A stretch of 64,000 bases of DNA from contig DAOUJJ010000006.1 in assembly GCA_034422835.1 (NCBI GenBank), forward strand, positions 62,001 through 126,000, in the 5' to 3' direction. This DNA comes from VXMO01 sp034422835. Lineage in GTDB: Bacteria; Chloroflexota; Dehalococcoidia; UBA6926. The position numbers and the translations under genes are program-made. Below are positions 35,457 to 43,963 of this stretch, piece after piece; position 1 is the first letter of the stretch; each line of letters opens with the position of its first letter. Under the pieces are notes generated by a model. It saw only the letters and a program-made list of their open reading frames with translations, ran no database searches and had not been told where the DNA came from.

Positions 35457-36668
35457 TCAGGTGGTGTACTCACCGTTGATGCGAACATATTCATAGGAGA
35501 AATCGCACGTCCACGCCGTCGCCGCCCCATCAGCGAGGTCGAGCGATACGTCAAACCGCACCTCAGGCTGCTTCATGCGCTCAACGGCATCGTCCCTGTC
35601 AAAGGGAACGGCCTGCCCGTTCTCCAACACGCAGATGTCGTTGAAATGCAGCGTCACTTTTGATTCCTGCATCTCGATCCCACTGCGCCCCAGCGCCATC
35701 ATCACCCGGCCCCAGTTGGGATCATTGCCAAAGACAGCGGTCTTGACCAGTGGTGACGTGGAGATGACGCGGGCGGCCTGCCGGGCGTCTTCATCGCTGA
35801 GGGCGCCGGACACGTTGATCTCGATGAGCTTTGTAGCCCCCTCGCCATCTCTCACGATGGCCTTTGCCAGTTCCATGGAGACTTGAGTGATAGCCTCTTC
35901 TATGAGTGCCTCATCTTCTCCGCTGCTGATAGGAGTGTTGCCGGCCGCGCCGTTGGCGATGACGATGAACGTGTCATTTGTAGACGTGTCTCCATCAACG
36001 CTTATCACGTTGAACGAGCGATTCGCGGCCCGCTGAACGATGCCATTCAGGCAGTCCTGTTCGATCGCCGCGTCCGTCGTGACGAATGCGAGCATCGTTG
36101 CCATGTCCGGGTGGATCATGCCGGAACCCTTGGTTGCGCCCGCGACAGTGACGGTCTCACCGCCGATCTCCACGGTGACGGCGCTTTCCTTTGAGACGAG
36201 ATCCGTTGTCATGATTGCAAACGCAAAGTCGTGGCCGGCACCGTCGGCGAGCTCTACGGCATCGATTCCGCGGCGCATCACGTCCATGGGCATGGGAACG
36301 CCGATGACGCCCGTGCTGCAGACAAGCACTTCCTCCGGGCGCAGGCCAAGCTTCTCGGCCACCGCCTGTGCCGAGGCCCGGGCATCGATCATTCCCTGCT
36401 CTCCGACCGCCGCGTTGGCGTTGCCGCTGTTGACGACAACAGCGCGAGGGGCCGCTTTGCCGATATGCTCGCGGCTTAGCACCACGGGCGCCGCCGTAAC
36501 CTTGTTCTTCGTGAAAACCGCCGCGCCCGTCGTCTCGCCATCCGCAGCAAGGATGGTCACGTCGAGGACATCCTCCGGCGTATCTGAGCGGATGCCGGCA
36601 TGAACGGCGCCTGCGCGAAATCCACACGGCGAGGTGACGGAGCCGTTGTCGAGTGGCGTGATGGTCAT
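35457..36668 (-). CDS. argJ: Bifunctional glutamate N-acetyltransferase/amino-acid acetyltransferase
   Basis: A 403-residue ornithine acetyltransferase that recycles the acetyl group from acetylornithine to glutamate. The autocatalytic cleavage Thr is Thr191 in HPDMATMLAF, splitting the precursor into alpha and beta chains. NSGNANAAVG and GDTSTNDTF are other signatures. I chose ATG 36668 (MTITPLDNGSVTSP), behind AGGAGATACAAGGA; the frame to 36971 adds 101 residues unrelated to the family. argJ-argB form the arginine cluster. Confidence 0.96.
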   Translation of the reverse strand: MTITPLDNGSVTSPCGFRAGAVHAGIRSDTPEDVLDVTILAADGETTGAAVFTKNKVTAAPVVLSREHIGKAAPRAVVVNSGNANAAVGEQGMIDARASAQAVAEKLGLRPEEVLVCSTGVIGVPMPMDVMRRGIDAVELADGAGHDFAFAIMTTDLVSKESAVTVEIGGETVTVAGATKGSGMIHPDMATMLAFVTTDAAIEQDCLNGIVQRAANRSFNVISVDGDTSTNDTFIVIANGAAGNTPISSGEDEALIEEAITQVSMELAKAIVRDGEGATKLIEINVSGALSDEDARQAARVISTSPLVKTAVFGNDPNWGRVMMALGRSGIEMQESKVTLHFNDICVLENGQAVPFDRDDAVERMKQPEVRFDVSLDLADGAATAWTCDFSYEYVRINGEYTT

Positions 36669-36773
36669 TCCTTGTATCTCCTGACAGACATATCCTGTCC
36701 GTCTACAAGCTCTACGATACATGGAAACAACGGGGCGTACAGGTACAATGCCACCAAGTGAAAGGACGCGGCC

Positions 36774-37001
36774 ATGCCAACGAGCACGGATACAGAGATT
36801 ATCTTCATGGTGCGGGACGATCCTCTTGACGGCGGTTTCAATGCCTCTGCCCTTGGCTACGCAATCCATACGCAGGGCGACACTTTCGACGAACTGCGAT
36901 CCAACGTGCGTGAAGCCTTCGATGTGTTCTTCGATGAAGACATGCCGCGGCCAAAGATCATTCGCCTTCACTATGTGCGAGACGAAGTAATGGCTCCGTA
37001 A
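36774..37001 (+). CDS. HicB-like / DUF1902-type small protein (75 aa)
   Basis: A short protein starting MPTSTDTEIIFMVRDDPL, with a strand pattern and GYAIHTQGDTFDELRSNV then REAFDVFF. This is the beta-beta-alpha unit of HicB antitoxins and of relatives often mis-named as 2-oxoisovalerate dehydrogenase. The HicB-type DNA-binding C-terminus is lacking and no HicA toxin gene is adjacent. It starts after GAAAGGACG, divergent from argJ. Confidence 0.7.
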   Translation: MPTSTDTEIIFMVRDDPLDGGFNASALGYAIHTQGDTFDELRSNVREAFDVFFDEDMPRPKIIRLHYVRDEVMAP

Positions 37002-37071
37002 GACTCTAACAAGTCGGCAATACCGTAACTGGCCTCAACATACTTTCCATTTGTCTCCGAGGGGAATTCTT

Positions 37072-39366
37072 ATGACACAAACGCAGCAAGAAGGAACGCG
37101 CATTGTTGGGCGGGGGGTTCAACGCGTCGATAGCGCTGAACGCCTGACCGGCGAGGCCGTGTTCGGCGCGGATCACACCACGGAGGGCACGCTGTACGCC
37201 AAGCTGGTCCGCAGCCCCTACGCCAATGCGCGCGTTCTCAGCATCGATGTCTCAAAGGCCGCGGCCATGCCCGGCGTGCGTGCAATCGTCACGTCCGCCG
37301 ACTTTCCCTACATCGCCATGAGCAACCAGGCCGTCGGCGGCGAGATCACCATGACGCCGCGTGATCAGCGGCGGATGCAGATGGCGGAGGACCGCATCTT
37401 CTATCACTGGCAAGCCGTCGCCGCGATCGCTGCGGACGACGTGACGACTGCCGAGGAGGCCGCCGCGCTCGTTGAGGTTGAGTACGAGCCGATTGAACCT
37501 GTCGTTGACGTGGAGCGCGCCGTTCGGCCTGAGTCATCCCTCGTTCACGATGATCTCTACACGTGGGAGTTCGCCGGGGGGCCGTCCGACAGACCAAGCA
37601 ACATAGCTCGCCGCGTTGAGTTTGAGCGCGGCGACGTTGAGCAGGGCTTTGCCGAAGCGGACATCGTCATTGAGAGGACCTTCCGCGGCGGCACCGTCCA
37701 CCAGGGATATTTGGAGCCGCAGGCATGCACGGTGGACGTGCGCGAGGACGGCCATCTGACCGTGTATTCATCCAGCCAGATCAGTTTTAACTTGCGCGAT
37801 ACGCTGTCCATCATCCTCGGCCTGCCGCAGGACAAGATCACTGTCGTGCCGCTGGAGATCGGCGGCGGATTTGGCGGCAAGGCGGGGCTTGGCATCGAGT
37901 TCGTGACGGCGCTGCTGGCAATGAAGGCTCGCCAACCCGTCAAGTTGGTGCTTGCGCGTGAGGAGGTCTTTCGCGCGTCCGGGCCCACGTGCGCCCACGT
38001 CATCAATCTCCGCATCGGCGCGATGCGAGACGGCACGGTGACGGCGTTCGACGGCCGCTATCTGCTGGACACCGGCGCGATGACGGGTTTCACACATTCC
38101 GCCACCGCGGCGCTGACCGGCGCATCGCACTACCGCTTCAAGCATCTGCACATTGACGCCTATGACGTTGTGACGAACAAGCCTGTCGCGATGGCCTACC
38201 GCGCTCCGAGCGGCCCCATCGGCAACTACCCGACCGAGGTCGTGATGGATGAGCTTGCAGAGGAATTGGGGATGGATCCCATCGACCTCCGTCTTAAGAA
38301 CGTGACGGAGGAGGGCGACCCGCTCCCCAACAGCCTCAATATGCCGGTCTGGGGCCTGAAGAAGATTCTGCTCGCCGCAAAGGAGCATCCCGCATGGACT
38401 GATCCCGTGCCGGATGGACACGGTCGCGGCTTTGCGGCGGCGTACTGGGGCGGCGCGACGCTCACATCGAGCGCGGAGATCGTCGTCAACCCGGACGCGA
38501 CGTTCGAGGTCACAACCGGTTCAGTCGACCTCACAGGCACGCGCACGACGATGGCGCAGTTCGCCGCCGAAGAGTTGGGCGTGGAGATGGAGCAGGTCAG
38601 CGTCCGCAGCGGCGATACGGACTCCGTCGGCCATACGGACGGGTCGTTCGGCAGCCGCACGACACTCACGACGGGAACCGCCGTGATGCTCGGCGCCCGT
38701 GACGCGCTGGAGCGGCTGCGCGCCGTCGCGGCGGACATGCTCCGCGTCGAACCGGACTTCGTCGACTACGAGAATCAGACATTCACAGCGCGTGATTCCG
38801 ATCGGAGCGTCACCCTGGCCGATGCTTGCAAGGCGGCGGTGGAGGCCAATGAGGGCGAGGAGCTGAAGGTCATCAACATGGCAACGGGGCTGCCTGCCGC
38901 GCCAACGTCAGCGGCGTCCATCGCGGAGGTGGCGGTCGACAAGGCAACCGGTCGGACGGAGATCAAGCGGTTTACGATCTTCCAGGACCCCGGCAACGCG
39001 ATCAATCCGCTGGCCGTCGAGGGCCAGATGCAGGGCGGCGCGGCGCAGGGCATCGGCTGGGCGCTGTGGGAGGTGTACGACGTCGACGTCGCGACGGGCA
39101 TGATCCGCAACCCGAACTTTTTGGACTACCGGATGCCGACGACTGTTGACGTGCCGATGATCGAGCCGGTCATCGTGTCTACGCCGAACCCGAGCGGGCC
39201 GCACGGGGCGCGGGGTGTGGGCGAGATACCCTTGGTCACACCCGTGGGCGCAATCGGCAACGCCATCTACCACGCAACGGGCGTCCGCCTGCACCAAACG
39301 CCATTCACGCCTGAGCGGGTCTTGTGGGGGCTAAAGGGGTTGGAGGGGGCCACTCGACCAGCGTAG
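37072..39366 (+). CDS. Xanthine dehydrogenase family molybdopterin-binding subunit
   Basis: A 764-residue large subunit of a molybdenum hydroxylase (xanthine, aldehyde or CO dehydrogenase family). ATG 37072 follows GAGGGGA. Motifs: TGEAVFGADH in the N-terminal hammerhead domain, GGGFGGKAG, AYRAPSGP at the Mo site, and RGVGEIP with catalytic Glu718. It does not have the AYRCSFR loop of form I CO dehydrogenase, so a CO substrate is not supported. No FAD or 2Fe-2S subunit gene is adjacent; a FAD-subunit fragment and a coxG-like gene lie far off at 63 kb. It follows the HicB-like gene by 70 bases. Confidence 0.92.
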   Translation: MTQTQQEGTRIVGRGVQRVDSAERLTGEAVFGADHTTEGTLYAKLVRSPYANARVLSIDVSKAAAMPGVRAIVTSADFPYIAMSNQAVGGEITMTPRDQRRMQMAEDRIFYHWQAVAAIAADDVTTAEEAAALVEVEYEPIEPVVDVERAVRPESSLVHDDLYTWEFAGGPSDRPSNIARRVEFERGDVEQGFAEADIVIERTFRGGTVHQGYLEPQACTVDVREDGHLTVYSSSQISFNLRDTLSIILGLPQDKITVVPLEIGGGFGGKAGLGIEFVTALLAMKARQPVKLVLAREEVFRASGPTCAHVINLRIGAMRDGTVTAFDGRYLLDTGAMTGFTHSATAALTGASHYRFKHLHIDAYDVVTNKPVAMAYRAPSGPIGNYPTEVVMDELAEELGMDPIDLRLKNVTEEGDPLPNSLNMPVWGLKKILLAAKEHPAWTDPVPDGHGRGFAAAYWGGATLTSSAEIVVNPDATFEVTTGSVDLTGTRTTMAQFAAEELGVEMEQVSVRSGDTDSVGHTDGSFGSRTTLTTGTAVMLGARDALERLRAVAADMLRVEPDFVDYENQTFTARDSDRSVTLADACKAAVEANEGEELKVINMATGLPAAPTSAASIAEVAVDKATGRTEIKRFTIFQDPGNAINPLAVEGQMQGGAAQGIGWALWEVYDVDVATGMIRNPNFLDYRMPTTVDVPMIEPVIVSTPNPSGPHGARGVGEIPLVTPVGAIGNAIYHATGVRLHQTPFTPERVLWGLKGLEGATRPA

Positions 39367-39394
39367 CGCACGAGACCTTCCGAAAGGCAGACTG

Positions 39395-39976
39395 ATGGCG
39401 GATTACACTCTCGATTTTCATGGCACGCAACCATCTTGGCTAGAAGCTAAGCAGGAATTCCTCGACCTTTACCATCGAGCATTAAGGCAGTCCGGCAGCA
39501 AACGCAGATCGCGAATTGACGTTGTTCATGGGTACGGATCAACCGGTGAGGGAGGCGTGATTCGTGATTCTCTTCGAGACTTCCTAGCTACACGATTGAA
39601 GTACCTAGAATATAGGCCGGGTGAAGTCGTGGACAACAATTCGGGGCACACAATAGTAATTCCTCGGCTACCCATACCCGGTTACGAGTACCAGCGCCCA
39701 CAAAGATCTCGCGACTCTCAGCATGTTTCGCGAAGTCCTTCAGTTCCTCAGAAAAGTACAGTGCGGCGGGCAAGCAGCAACAGGGTCGTCGAGAACGAAA
39801 TCCTAGGCTATTGTTCAGAATCGCGCACAATGCATGAGATTCATCTGCGGCTGAATGGCCGACTCGGACAATCTCAATTGAGTGCATTGGTTTGGTCCCT
39901 AATTGCAGAGCGCAAGCTAATCACCCGAACCAGCAACGGTAAACTTGTATTCCGGAGTCACAATAAATCAACGTAG
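39395..39976 (+). CDS. Smr-domain protein with C-terminal winged-helix-like part
   Basis: A 193-residue protein. Residues 1-95 match an Smr (MutS2-type) nuclease domain: LDFHGTQPSWLEAKQEFLD, then IDVVHGYGSTGEGGVIRDSL. The HGxG-type core is present, with Tyr in HGYGS. Residues 125-190 resemble a small winged helix (ENEILGYCSESRTMHEIHLR and LSALVWSLIAERKLITR). Smr domains cut branched DNA or RNA at ribosome collisions. Base composition is more AT-rich than the flanking genes. Confidence 0.7.
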   Translation: MADYTLDFHGTQPSWLEAKQEFLDLYHRALRQSGSKRRSRIDVVHGYGSTGEGGVIRDSLRDFLATRLKYLEYRPGEVVDNNSGHTIVIPRLPIPGYEYQRPQRSRDSQHVSRSPSVPQKSTVRRASSNRVVENEILGYCSESRTMHEIHLRLNGRLGQSQLSALVWSLIAERKLITRTSNGKLVFRSHNKST

Positions 39977-40100
39977 TGGATTTCTACGGTGGGGTGCATG
40001 AATCGACGGCCTTGTTTCGATGACGAGACGCTGGATTATTACCGCGAGTTGTTTGCGGAGGGGTAGGCTCAGAGCTGCCATGGGCAGCTAAGGACTTCTG

Positions 40101-40181
40101 GATTCCCGCTTTCGCGGGAATGACGAGGCGGGGAGCCTACTCCTCGTCTTCCTCCGCATCATCATCCAAGATTTCGGCGTC
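40101..40181. repeat. Direct repeat copy 1: R1 plus relic of the gyrA 3' end
   Basis: An 81-base segment that matches 40538-40618 at 78 of 81 positions (three substitutions at most by eye). It contains the R1 hairpin, the gyrA stop and about 14 codons of the acidic gyrA tail on the minus strand. The coding phase is kept, so here it is a gyrA 3' relic 437 bases from the real one. The rest of 39977-40313 shows no further gene except a doubtful 22-codon frame at 39998-40066. Confidence 0.85.
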
Positions 40182-40313
40182 ACCGCTGTGACCTGTTTTC
40201 CAGCACTGTGATAGAGTGGTTGCGCACATTTGACGCCATCGTAAACGAGAGCATAACCGCGGGAAATCTGGTTGCTCCATTAGGCATACCGAGCTAAAGG
40301 AAGGAGCATAACG

Positions 40314-40538
40314 GTGCCGGAAGAGCCCCTGGGCTACGTTGATCTGACGCTCAAATACGAGTTTGAGGAAGAACAGTGGATTGGAGTTTGCCTCGAACTC
40401 AGCACGAGCACATTCGCCGATACGCTCGATGAGGTACAGGACGACCTAACGCGACTTGTCATCGAACACCTCAACCTCTTGGAAGACGCCGGCGAAAGAG
40501 AGCGATTCTTCAAGGAGCATGACATCTCTTACCACTAG
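40314..40538 (+). CDS. HicB-like small protein (74 aa) between the gyrA-tail repeats
   Basis: Start GTG 40314, with AAGGAGC ahead. The product reads VDLTLKYEFEEEQWIGVCLE then LSTSTFADTLDEVQDDLTRL. This is a HicB-type partial RNase H fold (strand, strand, helix) followed by a helix (EHLNLLEDAGERERFFKEHD). No HicA partner is visible and no DNA-binding domain follows. It lies exactly between two 81-base direct repeats, so it may be part of a small inserted or duplicated cassette. Confidence 0.7.
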   Translation: MPEEPLGYVDLTLKYEFEEEQWIGVCLELSTSTFADTLDEVQDDLTRLVIEHLNLLEDAGERERFFKEHDISYH

Positions 40539-40618
40539 ATTCCCGCTTTCGCGGGAATGACGGGGCGGGGAGCCTACTCCTCGTCTTCCTCCGCATCATC
40601 ATCCAGGATGTCGGCGTC
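40538..40618. repeat. Direct repeat copy 2: R1 plus the true gyrA 3' end
   Basis: Second copy of the 81-base direct repeat. It includes the R1 hairpin and the last codons and stop of gyrA on the minus strand. Together with 40101-40181 it frames the HicB-like gene. Confidence 0.85.
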
Positions 40619-43429
40619 CGCATCATCCTCGCCGTCGAGGATTTCTGCGTCTGTGTCCTCGCCCTCAATCAGCGCATCGTCCTCAAGCGGGGCGTCGTCG
40701 TCCGGCACAATTTCTACGATGCTCTCGGACGGTTCGTCGGAGATTTCGGCGGTTGATTCCTCAGTGGTCTCCGCCTCTGCGGCCTTTGCCCTGCCGTTTC
40801 TGCGGCTCTTGGCGGATGTCTTTGTCTTTGCGCCGGCTTTGGCCTTCGACTTCGCGCCGTTCTTCTTACCGGAGCCGTTCTTTGCCTCCGGCTTGGGGAG
40901 TTCCTCTTCGGGCTCCGGGAACTGCGCTATCGCGACGACTACATCATCCTGCTCAAGGCGCATCACATGGACGCCGCTGGTGTCTCTCCCACGCGTGGGC
41001 CGCACATTGTCGAGAGTGGTGCGTATCACGATGCCCTTCCTGGAGATGAGCATGATCTCCTCGTCGCGCTTGGCGGCGGCGAGGCCCACAATCAGGCCGG
41101 TGTTCTTGTGGCGATCACTCCGCACCTTGAACGTGGCGACCCCCATGCCGCCCCTGTTGCGGAGCGGGTACCCGTCGGTCTGGGTCCCTTTCGGCGTTTC
41201 GACAACCGCTCCGGTGCCCATGCGCGTGCTCTTGCCATAGCCACGGGCAGAGATTACGAAAAGGTACTTCTCCGGGTCTGCCATAACCGCGCCAACGACG
41301 TTGTCTTCCGTGCCTCGCTTGCCGAAGCGGATGCCGCGCACGCCGCCGGACGTTGCGGATGCAACTCTCAACGCGTTCGTCTCGAATCGGATAGCGAGAC
41401 CTTGCTCGGTTACGAGAATGACCTGGTCTTCCTCCTTTGCCAGGATGACGCTGACAAGATCGTCACCCTCTTCCAGATCCATCGCCTTCTTCCCAGTGCT
41501 GCGGATGCGGACGAAGCGCTCCAGGGGCGTTCGCTTCACCTCGCCCTTGCGCGTGGCGAATACGAGGTAATCGTGTTCAGAGAGATCAGATGCCGCCATA
41601 ACGGTCGTCACTTGCTCGTTGGGCGCCAAGGCGCTGCCCTGGAACAGGTTGGCGACGGGGATGCCGCGCGCCGTCCGTGACGCCTCCGCCGGCAGGTCAA
41701 AGCACCTGAGCGTCGTTACGCGGCCCCGGTTTGTGAAGAACAGCAGCGTGTCATGCGTGTCACAGACCAACAGGTGTTGAACGATGTCCTCTTCTCGCGT
41801 GGTCACGCCGGTCACGCCCCTGCCGCCCCGGTGCTGCCGCCGGTACGCGGACGCCAGCACGCGCTTGATGTAGCCGCGCTGGCTGATGGTGACGACGACC
41901 TCGTTGTGCGGAATCAGATCCTCGCGGCGAACCGCGCCGAGTTCGTTCTCGTCAATCTCGGTGCGGCGCTCGTCGCCGTGCTTCTCCTTGAGCTCCTCGA
42001 TCTCCTCACGAACGACGGTCGTGATGCGGGTCGGGTCGGCAAGGATGGACTCCAACTCGGCGATGCGCTCACGCAGTTCCTCAAGTTCTTCCAGGATGGC
42101 CTGGCTCTCAAGAGCGGCGAGACGGCGCAGCTGCATATCGAGGATCGCCTGCGCCTGCCGTTGTGACAGCGTGTAGCGCTCGATCAGCGTGATGCGGGCG
42201 GCGTCAGCAGACTCGGCGTTGCGAATGACCTCAATGACTTCATCGAGATTGTCCAGAGCGACGCGAAGCCCCTCCAACACGTGGGCGCGGTCCTGCGCGC
42301 GGCGCAATTCATAGCGTGTGCGGTTGATAACAACATCACGCCGGAAGCGGATGAAGTGGTGGATGATCTGCCGGAGCGGCAGGACCTGCGGCTCTCCGTC
42401 CACCAGCGCCAGGGCGTTGATGGAGAAGGAGGTGCGCATGGCCGTGTGTTCAAAGAGATTGTTGAGAACGATGTGGGCGGCGGCGTCACGCCGCAGTTCA
42501 ATGACGACCCGCAGCCCATCGCGGTCCGATTCATCTCGAATCTCGCTGATGCCGTCCAGCCGCTTGCTGCGGACGAGATCGGCCATCTTTTCGACAAGCG
42601 CCGCCTTGTTGACCTGATAAGGAAGTTCAGTGACGACGATCTGCGAGCGTTGGTTGCGCCCTTCGATCTCCTGGATCTCGGCCCGCGCCTCGATGATGAC
42701 GCGGCCGCGGCCGGTGGCGTAGGCGCTGCGCACGCCCTCCGTGCCGCGGATGATGCCCTGGGTGGGGAAATCCGGTCCCTTGATGAATTGATGCAGCTCA
42801 TCGAGCGTGGCATCGAACTCGCCGCCGCCCGGCGTCTCGCGCCAGCGTTCGATGGCGAACAGGATGGCATCGCAGACTTCAGTCAGATTGTGGGGCGGCA
42901 TGTTTGTCGCCATGCCGACGGCGATGCCCGCCGTGCCGTTGACCAAAAGGTTGGGAATGCGTGCCGGCAGGACAACCGGCTCACGCTCCGAACCGTCAAA
43001 GTTCTCCGCAAACGCGACGGTCTGCCTGTCGATGTCGGTAAGCATCTCCTCCGCGATAGAGGCCAGCCGCGCCTCCGTGTAGCGCATGGCAGCGGGCGGA
43101 TCGTTATCGACGGAGCCAAAGTTGCCCTGACCGTCAACAAGCGGATAGCGCAGCGAGAACGGCTGGGCAAGGCGAACAAGGGCGTCATAGACCGGCGAAT
43201 CGCCGTGCGGATGGTACTTGGCGATGACATCACCCACGACACGGGCGCTCTTGCGGTAGGCGGTGTTGCTGCGCATCCCCTGTTCATACATGGCGTAGAG
43301 GACACGGCGCTGGACGGGCTTGAGTCCGTCTCGAACATCCGGCAGGGCGCGCGAGACGATGACGCTCATCGCGTAGTCCAGATACGCCTCGCGCATCTGG
43401 CGTTCAAGGGCAACGGAGCGTTCAACCAT
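40574..43429 (-). CDS. gyrA: DNA gyrase subunit A
   Basis: A 951-residue type II topoisomerase A subunit from ATG 43429 (MVERSVALERQMREAYLDYAM). The catalytic tyrosine is Tyr117 in RYTEARL. The quinolone region keeps Ser78 and Asp82 in HPHGDSPVYD. The C-terminal propeller has a gyrase-box variant, RQHRGGRGVTG, so this is GyrA and not ParC. The last ~100 residues are unusual: a Lys/Ala-rich stretch (KKNGAKSKAKAGAKTKTSAK) followed by a very acidic tail ending LDDDAEEDEE. gyrB is not adjacent. A copy of the tail-encoding end lies 437 bases further on. Confidence 0.96.
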   Translation of the reverse strand: MVERSVALERQMREAYLDYAMSVIVSRALPDVRDGLKPVQRRVLYAMYEQGMRSNTAYRKSARVVGDVIAKYHPHGDSPVYDALVRLAQPFSLRYPLVDGQGNFGSVDNDPPAAMRYTEARLASIAEEMLTDIDRQTVAFAENFDGSEREPVVLPARIPNLLVNGTAGIAVGMATNMPPHNLTEVCDAILFAIERWRETPGGGEFDATLDELHQFIKGPDFPTQGIIRGTEGVRSAYATGRGRVIIEARAEIQEIEGRNQRSQIVVTELPYQVNKAALVEKMADLVRSKRLDGISEIRDESDRDGLRVVIELRRDAAAHIVLNNLFEHTAMRTSFSINALALVDGEPQVLPLRQIIHHFIRFRRDVVINRTRYELRRAQDRAHVLEGLRVALDNLDEVIEVIRNAESADAARITLIERYTLSQRQAQAILDMQLRRLAALESQAILEELEELRERIAELESILADPTRITTVVREEIEELKEKHGDERRTEIDENELGAVRREDLIPHNEVVVTISQRGYIKRVLASAYRRQHRGGRGVTGVTTREEDIVQHLLVCDTHDTLLFFTNRGRVTTLRCFDLPAEASRTARGIPVANLFQGSALAPNEQVTTVMAASDLSEHDYLVFATRKGEVKRTPLERFVRIRSTGKKAMDLEEGDDLVSVILAKEEDQVILVTEQGLAIRFETNALRVASATSGGVRGIRFGKRGTEDNVVGAVMADPEKYLFVISARGYGKSTRMGTGAVVETPKGTQTDGYPLRNRGGMGVATFKVRSDRHKNTGLIVGLAAAKRDEEIMLISRKGIVIRTTLDNVRPTRGRDTSGVHVMRLEQDDVVVAIAQFPEPEEELPKPEAKNGSGKKNGAKSKAKAGAKTKTSAKSRRNGRAKAAEAETTEESTAEISDEPSESIVEIVPDDDAPLEDDALIEGEDTDAEILDGEDDADADILDDDAEEDEE

Positions 43430-43557
43430 GAAGCATCGCCTCCATCCCGGGCCGACGGGCAAATCAGGCGCTAAGAAACGTCGGAAATCCTATTTGATTC
43501 GTGCGCCCAGTCTAGCATTTTTGGGGTGGAAATGCATCACATATACGGGTCGGTGCG

Positions 43558-43653
43558 TGACCCTGAGCCTTCTTCCTCCGGTCACCCTGAGCGCAGTCGA
43601 AGGGCGAACTCCCCCATGTCATTCCGAGCGCAGCCGAGGAATCTAAATTCTGC
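43558..43653. repeat. Dispersed repeats R2 and R4
   Basis: An R2 copy (CACCCTGAGCGCAGTCGAAG and GGCGAA) and an R4 copy (GTCATTCCGAGCGCAGCCGA then GGAATCT) fill the gap between gyrA and the next gene. They reach into the last codons of the 101-aa gene. Confidence 0.7.
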
Positions 43654-43948
43654 TTCGCAAGGCCTCTCGCACTAGCGCGGCCCGACCTCTGCCGTCTATT
43701 CCGAAATATCCGATTGCCCGCAAACGGCCAAACTTTGTGTCACTGCGAATCTCTTCCTTTTCCCTTTCGTCCATGTCCGAATAGTCGAGGATTTCATCCA
43801 ATGTCATTTTATCCATGTCATCCGAAGACAGGAGCATGAACTTTACGATCGCCTCATGATGCGGATCGTACGCGGCTGTCCATTTCGGGCGAGGCGTCTG
43901 AAACCTCCGCTTGATGGACTCTATGAGCACGACGACAATCTTCACCAT
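43643..43948 (-). CDS. Protein of unknown function (101 aa)
   Basis: ATG 43948 follows GAAAGGGG. The product begins MVKIVVVLIESIKRRF, then contains AAYDPHHEAIVKFMLL and acidic SSDDMDKMTLDEILDYSDMD, and ends basic. No family recognised. It starts 15 bases after the methyltransferase-HNH gene on the same strand, so it is probably co-expressed with it and could be an accessory of that module. The 3' end overlaps an R4 repeat, so the last few codons may be repeat-derived. Confidence 0.6.
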   Translation of the reverse strand: MVKIVVVLIESIKRRFQTPRPKWTAAYDPHHEAIVKFMLLSSDDMDKMTLDEILDYSDMDEREKEEIRSDTKFGRLRAIGYFGIDGRGRAALVREALRSRI

Positions 43949-43963
43949 TTTCTGGCCCCTTTC

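Noticed and set aside
36774..37001. HicAB toxin-antitoxin pair
   Set aside because: Only a HicB-like part is present; no HicA-like gene is adjacent, so I do not call a module. The same is true of 40314-40538.
39998..40066. A 22-codon frame (MNRRPCFDDETLDYYRELF)
   Set aside because: Too short, with a weak ribosome-binding site; could be a relic, but nothing supports it.
40072..40092. Hairpin AGCTGCC-ATG-GGCAGCT as a terminator
   Set aside because: The stem is fair but no T-run follows.
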